64,000 nt of DNA, taken from Roseburia sp. AF12-17LB. GTDB lineage: Bacteria; Bacillota; Clostridia; Lachnospirales; Lachnospiraceae. Below, piece after piece: positions 1 through 8,880 of the stretch; within the stretch, counting starts at the first letter, position 1, and each line of letters starts with the position of its first letter. The notes beneath the pieces are model-generated. The model saw only the letters and a list, made by a program, of their open reading frames with translations. It made no database searches and was not told where the DNA came from. Made by a program: the position numbers and the translations under genes. The stretch is taken from the NCBI RefSeq assembly GCF_003479605.1, contig NZ_QUHR01000002.1:310001-374000 (forward strand). Reading direction: 5' to 3'.

Positions 1-1000
1 CACTGAGTTTTGCCAGAAACAGTCCATCAATTCCAAGTAATCTGCCATGTCTTGCAGCACGACGAATCAGTCTTCTTAAAACATAACCTCTTCCTTCGTT
101 ACTTGGCATAATTCCGTCGGATACCATAAAGGTTACAGAGCGGATATGGTCTGTAATCAGACGGATAGAAACGTCATCTAATGCATCCTGCTGATAAGTC
201 TTTCCTGATAATTCACAAATCTTATCACGGATTGCTTTCATAGTATCAATATCAAATACGGAGTCTACATCCTGCATAACAACTGCCAGACGCTCTAATC
301 CCATTCCGGTATCAATATTTTTCTGGGAAAGCTCGGTATAACCACCTTTGCCATCTCCTTCAAACTGTGTAAATACGTTGTTCCATACTTCCATGAAACG
401 GTCGCACTCACATCCTACTTTACAGTCAGGACTTCCACAGCCGTATTTTTCTCCACGGTCATAATAGATTTCAGAACACGGTCCGCAAGGTCCTGCACCA
501 TGCTCCCAGAAGTTATCACATTCTCCGGTTTCCGGGTCACGATAGAATCTGGTAATTTTCTCTGCCGGAACACCGACTTCTTTGGTCCAGATTTCAAATG
601 CTTCTTCGTCTTCTCCATAAATAGACGGATACAGGCGCTCCGGGTCAAGCTCTAACACTTTTGTCAGGAATTCCCATGACCATGCAATTGCTTCATGTTT
701 GAAATAATCACCAAAAGAGAAGTTTCCAAGCATCTCAAAGAAGGTAAGATGTCTTGCTGTCTTACCTACATTTTCAATATCTCCGGTACGAATACATTTC
801 TGACAGGTTGTCACTCTTCTTCTCGGCGGAATCTCCTGTCCTGTAAAATATGGCTTTAATGGAGCCATACCAGCATTGATAAGCAGAAGACTGTTATCAT
901 TATGTGGTACTAAAGAAAAGCTCTTCATTGCCAGATGTCCTTTGCTCTCAAAGAATTCAAGATACATTCTTCTTAAGTCATTTACTCCGTATTTCTTCAC
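1..1000 (-). CDS. alaS: Alanyl-tRNA synthetase, N-terminal part (cut by window edge)
   Basis: Charges tRNA-Ala with alanine in the cytoplasm. About 333 N-terminal residues are present; the 3' end runs off the left edge. The frame translates through the class II AlaRS catalytic core: an N-terminus [20 protein letters not shown], then [22 protein letters not shown] and [15 protein letters not shown], and GMGLERL further on. The chosen start is GTG at 1000-998, preceded by a strong GGAGG at a good distance; no ATG fits the conserved N-terminus. It is co-transcribed with the 54-aa membrane protein just upstream, from the promoter at 1278-1306. No T-box leader is visible. Identity is near certain. 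Confidence 0.97.
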   Translation of the reverse strand, partial: MKKYGVNDLRRMYLEFFESKGHLAMKSFSLVPHNDNSLLLINAGMAPLKPYFTGQEIPPRRRVTTCQKCIRTGDIENVGKTARHLTFFEMLGNFSFGDYFKHEAIAWSWEFLTKVLELDPERLYPSIYGEDEEAFEIWTKEVGVPAEKITRFYRDPETGECDNFWEHGAGPCGPCSEIYYDRGEKYGCGSPDCKVGCECDRFMEVWNNVFTQFEGDGKGGYTELSQKNIDTGMGLERLAVVMQDVDSVFDIDTMKAIRDKICELSGKTYQQDALDDVSIRLITDHIRSVTFMVSDGIMPSNEGRGYVLRRLIRRAARHGRLLGIDGLFLAKLS

Positions 1001-1018
1001 AATAATTCCTCCAAAAAA

Positions 1019-1183
1019 CTATTTTTCTTCCTTTTTATCTTCATGTAATGCCAGTTCCTTTGCATCTTTCCGTTTCCGCAGTGCAATACCTGTGAATACA
1101 CCGAGAACTGCAATTGCAACCAGAATCACAAAAATAACTACATACTGTAAAAAACTGCCTCCAAATGCGAGAAAATTATCCAT
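1019..1183 (-). CDS. Small single-span membrane protein upstream of alaS (54 aa)
   Basis: A 54-codon ORF with an ATG 8-9 bases after AGGAGG and an ending 18 bases before the alaS start. The protein has a hydrophobic stretch at about residues 11-34 (QYVVIFVILVAIAVLGVFTG) followed by a highly charged tail (RKRKDAKELALHEDKKEEK), so it looks like a single-pass protein with a cytoplasmic C-terminal tail. I do not recognise a family and assign no function. Its own promoter and the ribosome site argue that it is real, although short. It shares the transcript with alaS. Confidence 0.7.
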   Translation of the reverse strand: MDNFLAFGGSFLQYVVIFVILVAIAVLGVFTGIALRKRKDAKELALHEDKKEEK

Positions 1184-1207
1184 ACATTCTTCCTCCTGTT
1201 TTTAACT

Positions 1208-1271
1208 ACGGGAACCACTTTTTACCGATTTCCCGTGTAACGAAATAGTTTCCTTCCCCTAAGCAGGAAAC
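1208..1271 (-). other. Two leader hairpins ahead of the 54-aa gene and alaS
   Basis: Two inverted repeats lie between the alaS-operon promoter and the first ATG: GTTTCC/GGAAAC arms at 1248-1253 and 1266-1271, and ACGGGAA/TTCCCGT arms at 1208-1214 and 1230-1236. Neither is followed by a U-run, so they are not ordinary terminators. They could set mRNA stability or act as a regulatory leader. No T-box specifier/antiterminator was recognised. Confidence 0.4.
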
Positions 1272-1277
1272 GTATTA

Positions 1278-1306
1278 AGTATAGACCAATTAATGGCATA
1301 ATTCAA
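1278..1306 (-). promoter_or_regulatory. Sigma-A promoter of the alaS operon
   Basis: On the minus strand, TTGAAT (1306-1301), a 17-base spacer, then TATACT (1283-1278). Four and five of six bases match the consensus hexamers. It lies directly after the stop codon of the MBL gene and about 95 bases before the 54-aa gene, so transcription restarts here. Confidence 0.7.
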
Positions 1307-1311
1307 GAATT

Positions 1312-2070
1312 TCATTTGAGATTGTCCATATCAAATACCTGATTTTCTTTTTCGATATCCATGATTCGGTCCGTATACAAATGATTATCACATTTTTGCT
1401 TGTATTTTTCAATGGCAGAATAATCCTGCCACATATGCATCGGGAATACATAATCAGCTTCCACATTTTTCATAAAATAAGCCAAACCAAGGTCAGTATA
1501 CACACCAAGTCTCGGGTCTAAAACCACAAATGCCACATTGATATGCTCACCTTCTAACTTGCGTATCTGGTGTCTGTAGTCCCGCTCCATCTTGCCATTA
1601 ATCAGCTCTCCCACATGCTCCATCTTCCAGTTATGAAGGTCTCCTGCATGATAAATGGTCTTGCCACAGGTCTTTACCAGAAACGCCACACCGGCATCCG
1701 TGGAACGAAGGGTTTTTACCTTCACTTTTCCGATTTCATATTTCTTATCCGGAATGACATATTCGATACATTTCTTTGCCCGCTCCGGAATACCGTGTTT
1801 TTTCATAAAATTCGGACTCATTTTGGTATCTTTTGACAAAATAAAATGAATGTCTTCATAATCCTCTGCCAGTTTTAAAATATTCATATCAAAGTGGTCC
1901 TGATGCTTATGGCTTGCAAAGAAATAAATGGATTTGTCTTTGTCAAATACCGGAAGCACTCCGGTAAAAGTATAACCGGTTACACGGTTTCCTTCAAAAT
2001 AATCAAATATCAAAACCACATCTTCCATTTCCACCACAAAACAGCTATGATGTACAAATATTACTTTCAT
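1312..2070 (-). CDS. MBL-fold metal-dependent hydrolase
   Basis: A 252-residue metallo-beta-lactamase-fold protein of the UlaG/YtkL-like group. The metal-binding motif SHKHQDHF lies at about residues 53-60 and a second ligand histidine in HAGDLHNW near residue 143; HMWQDYS near 215 fits a late ligand. The first strand carries HHSCF instead of a signal peptide, so it is cytoplasmic. The start has GAGAGGA five or six bases upstream. It is the last gene of a tight trio with an MTA/SAH-type deaminase (10-base gap) and a purine nucleoside phosphorylase. The true substrate is unknown; a role in nucleoside or sugar-phosphate salvage is only inferred from neighbours. Confidence 0.85.
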   Translation of the reverse strand: MKVIFVHHSCFVVEMEDVVLIFDYFEGNRVTGYTFTGVLPVFDKDKSIYFFASHKHQDHFDMNILKLAEDYEDIHFILSKDTKMSPNFMKKHGIPERAKKCIEYVIPDKKYEIGKVKVKTLRSTDAGVAFLVKTCGKTIYHAGDLHNWKMEHVGELINGKMERDYRHQIRKLEGEHINVAFVVLDPRLGVYTDLGLAYFMKNVEADYVFPMHMWQDYSAIEKYKQKCDNHLYTDRIMDIEKENQVFDMDNLK

Positions 2071-2080
2071 ATCGTTCCTC

Positions 2081-3385
2081 TCATTTCATTCTGCCAATAA
2101 TTTCATTTGCTTTCCGGTATATTTCTTCCGGTTCAAATCCAATCTGAAATGTGTTATCTTCATAAAGAATTTGTCCATTTACCATAGTAAGCTTTACATT
2201 CTGTTTGCTTCCGCTGTATACAATATTCCTGACGAGATTATTTTCCGGCTGCATATTCGGCTGTTTTAAATCAAGCATGATTAAATCTGCTTTCTTTCCC
2301 TCTGCCAGACTATCGCATTCATTTAATCCCATGGCAGCAGCTCCTCCTGTCGTTGCCATATAAAGTACTTCTTCTGCACCAACACAGGCTGCATCCTTTT
2401 CTCTGACCTTTGCCAGACCGGTAGTTAAAAACATTTCCCGGAACATATCAAGGCAGTTATTACTTGCCGGACCATCTGTTCCGATAGCAAGATTAATTCC
2501 TTCTTTTATAAAGCGGTCAATCGGTGCGATTCCGCTTGCCAGCTTCAGATTCGATGCAGGATTCGTTACTGCCGTAAGATTTCTCTTTCGAAAAATTTCA
2601 AAATCCTCATCTTCAAAATATACACAGTGATAACCACCGCCGCCATATTGAAACATTCCAAGCTCTTCCATCAGCCGGGTCGGTGTCATTCCATAACGCT
2701 CCTTACACTGTTCTACTTCAAGTGCAGTCTCGGAATTATGAAAATACACCGGTGCATGCAGCTTTTCGGATAATGCTGCCACCTGTTTTAAATGCTCTTT
2801 TGAGGTGGTATATTCCGCATGAAATCCCGGCACATAACCGGTTAAGTCACTCATTTCATTGACTTTATGATAAATTTCTTCCATCTCTTCAATGGAGCTT
2901 GTAAAATCATTGAAGCTGCTGACCTGCATGGTCCGGAATCCACAGTCTATGGAAGCCTTTGCAATTGTCTCCGGAAAGAAATACATATCAAAATTTGAAG
3001 TGATGCCACTGGTCAGATATTCCATGATGCCTAGTATGCTGAGCCAGTATATATCATCTGCCGTAAGCAGTGCCTCTTTTGGAAATACCTGCTTTGTCAG
3101 CCAGTCCTGTAATGGCAGGTCATCCGCATAGGAACGTAAAAATGTCATAGCCGTATGGGTATGGGCATTTTTAAATCCCGGCAGCAGCAGGTTTTTCTCT
3201 GCGTCAATTTCCCTGTCCCAAAGAATCATTCCTGCCGGCTCTTTTTCAAAAACACGTTCCGTATCAAGGCCATCCCCGATATAGATAATCTCATTCTTCT
3301 TTACCCACAATTCCCCGGTTATCACCTGAAAAGAATGTCCCTCTGACGGCGCTAAGATTCTGGCATTGTAAAAACGTATATTCAT
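2081..3385 (-). CDS. mtaD: Amidohydrolase, 5-methylthioadenosine/S-adenosylhomocysteine deaminase-like
   Basis: A 434-residue member of the amidohydrolase superfamily, most like MtaD/SsnA enzymes that deaminate MTA, SAH or related nucleosides. Visible motifs are NAHTHTAM near residue 65 (the first HxH metal pair), FHAEYTT and YFHNSE in the middle, and GTDGPASNNCLDMF near residue 300, which contains the metal-binding aspartate and is typical of the MtaD group. ATG at 3385 is preferred over an in-frame TTG two codons earlier because AAGGAGG is nine bases upstream of the ATG. It follows the purine nucleoside phosphorylase gene, which supports a purine-salvage job. Exact substrate is not settled by sequence. 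Confidence 0.85.
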   Translation of the reverse strand: MNIRFYNARILAPSEGHSFQVITGELWVKKNEIIYIGDGLDTERVFEKEPAGMILWDREIDAEKNLLLPGFKNAHTHTAMTFLRSYADDLPLQDWLTKQVFPKEALLTADDIYWLSILGIMEYLTSGITSNFDMYFFPETIAKASIDCGFRTMQVSSFNDFTSSIEEMEEIYHKVNEMSDLTGYVPGFHAEYTTSKEHLKQVAALSEKLHAPVYFHNSETALEVEQCKERYGMTPTRLMEELGMFQYGGGGYHCVYFEDEDFEIFRKRNLTAVTNPASNLKLASGIAPIDRFIKEGINLAIGTDGPASNNCLDMFREMFLTTGLAKVREKDAACVGAEEVLYMATTGGAAAMGLNECDSLAEGKKADLIMLDLKQPNMQPENNLVRNIVYSGSKQNVKLTMVNGQILYEDNTFQIGFEPEEIYRKANEIIGRMK

Positions 3386-3462
3386 ACGCAATCCCCTCCT
3401 TATCTTCTACCTTCTCCTGATAGATATCTGCCTCTTATATTTAATTTCTATAGCTGCTTCCC

Positions 3463-3491
3463 ACTATACCATTTTCTTACAGAAATGTATT
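3463..3491 (-). promoter_or_regulatory. Possible internal promoter before mtaD
   Basis: TGG-TATAGT (extended -10; hexamer at 3468-3463) with a weak AATACA 17 bases upstream, overlapping the end of the PNP gene. The 90-base gap between the two genes is unusually long for this operon. Only the extended -10 is convincing. Confidence 0.3.
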
Positions 3492-4313
3492 CATACCGGT
3501 AATAGAATCAGTCACCAGCTTTTTAAACAATGGTGCAACACGATCTGCTGTCTCCTGAACTTCACGGTGTGTCAGGGAAAATGGTGAAATTCCTGCCGCA
3601 AGATTTGAAATACAGGAAATACCGCAGATTTTCATTCCCATATGATTTGCTGCAATGGCTTCACAGGCTGTACTCATGCCTACCGCATCTGCCCCCAGTA
3701 CGCGGCACATGGAAATTTCCTGTGGTGTCTCAAAATTCGGTCCTGATAACTGCAGGTAAGTGCCTTCCCGAAGCGGAATATCTGCTTCAATGGCAGCTTT
3801 TCGGATTATTTTCTGCAAATCCTCATCATAGATATGGCTCATATCCGGGAACCGTTCCCCCAGTTCATCGATATTTGCCCCGATTAAAGGAGATGGTACA
3901 AAGCAGCCAATCTGCCCGGTAATCATCATCAGATCTCCGGCTTTCATTCCCTGCTGTATTCCCCCTGCAGCATTGGTAAGAAAGAGTACCTTTGCGCCCA
4001 TCATTTTCATTAATCTTGTTGGCAGCACAACATCCTGCATGGAATAACCTTCGTAATAATGCACACGTCCCTGCATACATACTACCGGCACATCCCCTAC
4101 ATAACCGAATACGAAGCGCCCCTTATGCCCCGGTACCGTTGATACCGGAAACCCTTCGATATCGTGATAATCAAGCACTGCTTCCACCTTCATATTCGTG
4201 TCAGCATAATCTCCTAATCCGGAGCCTAAAATCAATGCTGCCTGTGGTTTAAAATCAATCTTATCTTCAAAACATGCATAACATTTTAAAAGCTTTTCAT
4301 ATACTTCGTTCAT
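3477..4313 (-). CDS. punA: Purine nucleoside phosphorylase (trimeric type)
   Basis: Cleaves purine nucleosides with phosphate to base plus ribose-1-phosphate in the salvage pathway. Family signatures of the PunA/PNP-I group are clear: LILGSGLGDYAD near the N-terminus, VPGHKGRF, FLTNAAGGI, LSGPNFETPQEI and GMSTACEAIAANHMG, then CISNLAAG. I use the ATG at 4313 (278 aa), seven codons into the longest frame, because AAAGGAG lies six bases before it. It is followed by the deaminase and MBL genes and preceded by polC with a 38-base gap. The genus of substrate (inosine/guanosine) is inferred from the family. Confidence 0.93.
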   Translation of the reverse strand: MNEVYEKLLKCYACFEDKIDFKPQAALILGSGLGDYADTNMKVEAVLDYHDIEGFPVSTVPGHKGRFVFGYVGDVPVVCMQGRVHYYEGYSMQDVVLPTRLMKMMGAKVLFLTNAAGGIQQGMKAGDLMMITGQIGCFVPSPLIGANIDELGERFPDMSHIYDEDLQKIIRKAAIEADIPLREGTYLQLSGPNFETPQEISMCRVLGADAVGMSTACEAIAANHMGMKICGISCISNLAAGISPFSLTHREVQETADRVAPLFKKLVTDSITGMNTFL

Positions 4314-4351
4314 GCTCCTCACTCCTTTTAACAATTATACCTTCCTATGTA

Positions 4352-7300
4352 TTAAAAATCAAATAAAGAAAGCTGGTTCGATTCCGGCAAGTCCCCGAAT
4401 AATCCAAGGTCTCCCATCAGATCAATTACGGTCTTACTAACTTTGGTCCGCTGTCTGAAATCATCCTTGGATAGAAATGGACCATCCTTGGCAGCCTCTA
4501 CCACTGCCTCTGCCGCCTTCTCGCCAAGACCATCTATCGTACTTAAGGCAGGCATCAGTCTGCCATCAATAATCTGGAAACGGGATGCCTGGGCTTTATA
4601 TAAATCAATGGTCCAGAACTCATAGCCTCTTGCATACATTTCCTGCACAATACGCATATCCTTATAGGTATCCTGCTCCTTCTTCGATAGTGAATCCTTT
4701 CGTTTCTCATAATCACGCATGAAGTAATTCAGCTTATCCTTTCCCTGACACATAAGCTCATAACTGAATCCGGTTGCACGGATGGAAAAGTATGCTGCAT
4801 AATATGCCAGCGGATAAAACACCTTGCAGTAAGCAATACGCCATGCCATCATAACGTATGCCGCCGCATGGGCTTTCGGGAACATATACTTAATCTTCTT
4901 ACAGGACCAGATATACCAGTCCGGTACGCCGTGGGCAGTCATTTCTTCCTCCCACTCTGGTTTTAAGCCCTTTCCCTTACGGACAGACTCCATAATGGTA
5001 AAGGATTCCTCACTGTCAAGTCCCATACTGATAAGATAAATCATAATATCATCACGGGTACAGATTGCCGTAGAAATGGTTGCTTTTCCCTCTTCAATCA
5101 ATGTCTGGGCATTTCCTAACCATACATCCGTACCGTGTGAAAGACCTGCAATTCGAATCAGATGGGAAAAGGACTGCGGATCTGCGTCAATTAACATCTG
5201 CATCGCAAAGTCTGTTCCAAACTCTGGAATTCCAAGTGCTCCAAGTGTACAGTTTGTCAACATATCCGGTGTAATACTCAGTGCACTGGTATTCTTAAAT
5301 AAGGACATGACGGACTTATCATCCAACGGAATCTTCTGTGCATCAATTCCGGTTAAGTCCTCAAGCATACGGATCATGGTCGGATCGTCGTGTCCGAGAA
5401 TATCAAGCTTTAATAAGTTGTGATCAATGGAATGGTACTCAAAATGCGTCGTAATAATATCGGTTGTCATATCGTTAGCAGGATGCTGAATCGGTGTAAA
5501 GGAATAAATCTCTTCCCCCACCGGCAATACTACGATACCTCCCGGATGCTGTCCGGTGGTCCGGTGGATTCCCACGCAGCCCTGCACAATCCGGTCTATC
5601 TCACAATTTCTCTTATGCACACCATGCTCTTCATAATAATTCTTTACATAACCGAATGCGGTTTTATCTGCCAGCGTACCAATGGTTCCGGCACGGAAGG
5701 TCTGTCCCGCGCCGAAAATTACTTCTGTATACTTATGGGATTTACTCTGGTAATCACCGGAAAAGTTAAGATCAATATCCGGCTCTTTATTCCCCTTAAA
5801 TCCAAGGAATGTTTCAAACGGAATATCAAAACCGGCTTTCACTAACGGCTTGCCACAGTTCGGACACCGCTTATCCGGCATGTCACAACCGGACTGTCCG
5901 CCATATTTCTTTACTTCCGGCGAATCAAAATCACTGTAATGACAGTGGGCACAGTAATAATGCGGTGCCAGCGGATTTACCTCCGTGATTCCGGACATGG
6001 TTGCCGCAAAAGAAGAACCTACGGATCCACGGGAACCTACCAGATAACCATCCTCATTTGATTTCCAAACCAGCTTCTGGGCAATGATATACATTACCGC
6101 ATAACCGTTTCCGATAATGGATTTTAACTCCCGCTCCAACCGCTCCGATACGATTTCCGGCAAATCCTCTCCATACATCTCATGTGCCTTGTTATAGCAG
6201 ATATCACGCAGCATCTGATCGGAATTTTCAATTACCGGCGGACACTTATCCGGGCGAACCGGAGAAATGCGCTCGCACATATCTGCGATCTTATTGGTAT
6301 TATCGATAACAACTTCTTTCGCTTTCTCACTGCCTAAATAGCTGAATTCCTCCAACATTTCTTCTGTGGTACGAAGATATAGCGGAGCCTGCTCATCGGC
6401 ATCCTTAAAGCCTTTACCCGCCAGAATAATACGACGGTATACTTCATCCTCCGGGTCCATAAAATGCACATCACAGGTTGCCACAACCGGCTTATGGAAT
6501 TCTTCTCCTAATTTTACAATCCGGCGGTTAATGTCCTTTAATTCATCCATGGTGGAAATCGGTGCTTTTTCATCTTTTATCATAAATGCATTATTTCCAA
6601 GAGGCTGGATTTCAAGGTAATCATAAAACTTCACCAGACGGATAATCTCTTCCTGCGGCCGTCCCTGTAAAATTGCCTGATAAAGTTCTCCCGCCTCACA
6701 GGCAGAACCAATCAGTAAGCCTTCCTTGTGTTTTAAGTATTCGCTCTTTGGAATTCTCGCCCTCTGATGGAAATAATCAAGGTGGGATAAGGATATCAGC
6801 TTATAGAGATTCACACGACCCAGATCATTCGTTGCAAGAATAATAGCATGATGGGTCGGCATCTTCATAACGGTCTCTTTGCTGACATGTCCCTCGGCAT
6901 TTAATTCATCCAGTGTATTGATGCCACGGTCAGCAAGCATTTTTACAAACTTTTCAAATATTTCAGCGGTACATGCTGCATCGTCTACCGCACGGTGATG
7001 ATTCTCCAGCGAAATATTTAATGCCCTTGCTACGGTATCCAGCTTAAAACGGTTCAGATTCGGCAACAGCATTCGTGCCATGGCAACAGTATCTGCAATG
7101 GTAAAATCATAAGGAATGCTTAAACGGTCACAGTTATATTTGATAAAGCTCATATCAAAATCAGCATTGTGTGCTACCATAACAGCACCATCACAGAAGG
7201 CTAAGAACTCCGGCATAACTTCTGCAATCACCGGTGCCGTAATTACCATATCATCTTTGATTCCGGTCAGATTTTCAATGTGGAACGGAATCGGCACTTC

Positions 7301-8872
7301 CGGATTAACAAAAGTGGAAAAGCGCTCGGTTATATTCCCTTTTTCTACTTTTACCGCACCAATTTCAATAATTTTATTTACCAGCGGTGAAAATCCGGTG
7401 GTCTCTATATCGAATACCACATAGGTATCCTGCAGAGACTGATTCTTTGAATTTTCTACAATGTCCTTCAAGTCATCCACAAGATAAGCTTCCACACCAT
7501 AGATAATCTTAAAGTCCGGGTCATCCGGCAGTGCATGGTTTGCAATCGGGAATGCCTGGACATTTCCATGATCGGTAATCGCCAGTGCCTTATGTCCCCA
7601 CTTATATGCCCTTTTTACCAGATCTCCTACATCAGTAACACCATCCATGTCACTCATCTTGGTATGGCAATGAAGCTCTACTCTCTTTAACGGGCTGTTG
7701 TCCATTCTTATTGTAGTAAAATCAGGGATTTTCTTAATTCCGACAATGGAGCCGATGGTCAGCTCACTGTCAAATTTATCAATGGTCGTTACACCTTTAA
7801 TTTTAAGAAATGCTCCCTTTTTCAAATCTCCCATCAGTTCCGGTAGATTCTCATTTTTTGTAAAGATTTTAAGCACAATGGAATCCGTAAAATCCGTTAC
7901 CGACATAATGATAATTGTCTTTTCACCACGGATTTCTCTTGTATCTAATGTCATTATCTGTCCACGGATGACAACTTCTCCCATTTCACCTACGATGGTC
8001 TCAATCGGAATTGCATCCTCTTCAAAATCACGGCCATAAATAACATCCGGATTGTCTGATTTTTTAACAAAATCTCTTCTCTGGAAGGAAGATTTTCCCT
8101 TGAAATCCTTTCCGCCGGAAAAGTTATTCTTTCCAGCAGCAGGTGCTGCTCCTGCACCTTCTGTGCCGGTAGTCTGTTTTTTCTCCGGGGCAGCAGGTGT
8201 TTTTTCCTTTTCTGACGCTCTAGCATCGGGCTGTGCGTTTGCTTCATTGGCAGCAGGCTGTTCCATGCCATCCGCATTCTGCGTTCTTGCAGCAGCGGTT
8301 CGTGCCACGATATGGGCAACCTCTGTTTCAATCTGGCTGTCTGCACTCTTTAAATAATCATTTTCTGCCGGCTTCTCATACTGTGGCTCAATCATTAATT
8401 TTAATCCACAACGTTCGCAGATGATTTTTTCTAAGATATCAATCAGTTCATTACTCCGCTCTGTGGCAACAATGGTATCCTCTAAGGTAAGAATCATATG
8501 GTCTTCCCGGTCAAATTCCATTTTGCTGCAGCGCATCAGATTATAGAGCAGTACGCTGTAATTGCGAATCTCTTCTAAAATACTCTCCCGGTATACCGCC
8601 ATCAGTTTTTCCGGTGTATACTGGCTGGATAAATTAAATTTTTCTATGATTTTAACAGCTATCTCCTTGTGCGGAAATAGCTGTTGTCTGATTTCTTGTT
8701 CAATATGATAGATTTCCGGTTTGGGAATTAGCCTTGTACTCTCTAAATAAATCCGCAGTGCATTCTGTGCGGAATTCGATGCCACTTTTGTAATCTCTGT
8801 TTCTTTCAAAAGTGCACTCATCTCTCCGGTAATCTTTAATGTCGGAAAAACTTCAAAAAACAGTTTTGCCAT
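4352..8872 (-). CDS. polC: DNA polymerase III alpha subunit, PolC type
   Basis: The main replicative polymerase of low-GC Gram-positives, with built-in 3'-5' proofreading. Over 1506 residues the order is typical: N-terminal domain (1-180), a low-complexity A/E/K/P-rich linker (about 195-260), OB fold (about 285-380), PHP domain beginning ELHCHTKMSDMDG at 399, DEDDh exonuclease inserted at about 484-650 (VFDIETTGFSP), then PHP remainder, polymerase core and a zinc site (CAHCHYSDF... CPNCGKPLV). The linker is low-complexity and may be family-variable. Stop of ispG and the polC start are only 8 bases apart, with AAGGAG inside the ispG end. Position after rseP/ispG matches the conserved Clostridia layout, with proS absent. 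Confidence 0.98.
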   Translation of the reverse strand: MAKLFFEVFPTLKITGEMSALLKETEITKVASNSAQNALRIYLESTRLIPKPEIYHIEQEIRQQLFPHKEIAVKIIEKFNLSSQYTPEKLMAVYRESILEEIRNYSVLLYNLMRCSKMEFDREDHMILTLEDTIVATERSNELIDILEKIICERCGLKLMIEPQYEKPAENDYLKSADSQIETEVAHIVARTAAARTQNADGMEQPAANEANAQPDARASEKEKTPAAPEKKQTTGTEGAGAAPAAGKNNFSGGKDFKGKSSFQRRDFVKKSDNPDVIYGRDFEEDAIPIETIVGEMGEVVIRGQIMTLDTREIRGEKTIIIMSVTDFTDSIVLKIFTKNENLPELMGDLKKGAFLKIKGVTTIDKFDSELTIGSIVGIKKIPDFTTIRMDNSPLKRVELHCHTKMSDMDGVTDVGDLVKRAYKWGHKALAITDHGNVQAFPIANHALPDDPDFKIIYGVEAYLVDDLKDIVENSKNQSLQDTYVVFDIETTGFSPLVNKIIEIGAVKVEKGNITERFSTFVNPEVPIPFHIENLTGIKDDMVITAPVIAEVMPEFLAFCDGAVMVAHNADFDMSFIKYNCDRLSIPYDFTIADTVAMARMLLPNLNRFKLDTVARALNISLENHHRAVDDAACTAEIFEKFVKMLADRGINTLDELNAEGHVSKETVMKMPTHHAIILATNDLGRVNLYKLISLSHLDYFHQRARIPKSEYLKHKEGLLIGSACEAGELYQAILQGRPQEEIIRLVKFYDYLEIQPLGNNAFMIKDEKAPISTMDELKDINRRIVKLGEEFHKPVVATCDVHFMDPEDEVYRRIILAGKGFKDADEQAPLYLRTTEEMLEEFSYLGSEKAKEVVIDNTNKIADMCERISPVRPDKCPPVIENSDQMLRDICYNKAHEMYGEDLPEIVSERLERELKSIIGNGYAVMYIIAQKLVWKSNEDGYLVGSRGSVGSSFAATMSGITEVNPLAPHYYCAHCHYSDFDSPEVKKYGGQSGCDMPDKRCPNCGKPLVKAGFDIPFETFLGFKGNKEPDIDLNFSGDYQSKSHKYTEVIFGAGQTFRAGTIGTLADKTAFGYVKNYYEEHGVHKRNCEIDRIVQGCVGIHRTTGQHPGGIVVLPVGEEIYSFTPIQHPANDMTTDIITTHFEYHSIDHNLLKLDILGHDDPTMIRMLEDLTGIDAQKIPLDDKSVMSLFKNTSALSITPDMLTNCTLGALGIPEFGTDFAMQMLIDADPQSFSHLIRIAGLSHGTDVWLGNAQTLIEEGKATISTAICTRDDIMIYLISMGLDSEESFTIMESVRKGKGLKPEWEEEMTAHGVPDWYIWSCKKIKYMFPKAHAAAYVMMAWRIAYCKVFYPLAYYAAYFSIRATGFSYELMCQGKDKLNYFMRDYEKRKDSLSKKEQDTYKDMRIVQEMYARGYEFWTIDLYKAQASRFQIIDGRLMPALSTIDGLGEKAAEAVVEAAKDGPFLSKDDFRQRTKVSKTVIDLMGDLGLFGDLPESNQLSLFDF

Positions 8873-8880
8873 AATTTTTC

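Noticed and set aside
415..648. 77-aa minus-strand ORF within alaS
   Set aside because: Off-frame inside the AlaRS reading frame, which is conserved throughout.
876..1205. 109-aa plus-strand ORF over the alaS start
   Set aside because: It runs antisense to the alaS start, the 54-aa gene and their ribosome sites.
5420..5845. 141-aa plus-strand ORF inside polC
   Set aside because: Antisense shadow of a strongly conserved coding frame, with no family features.
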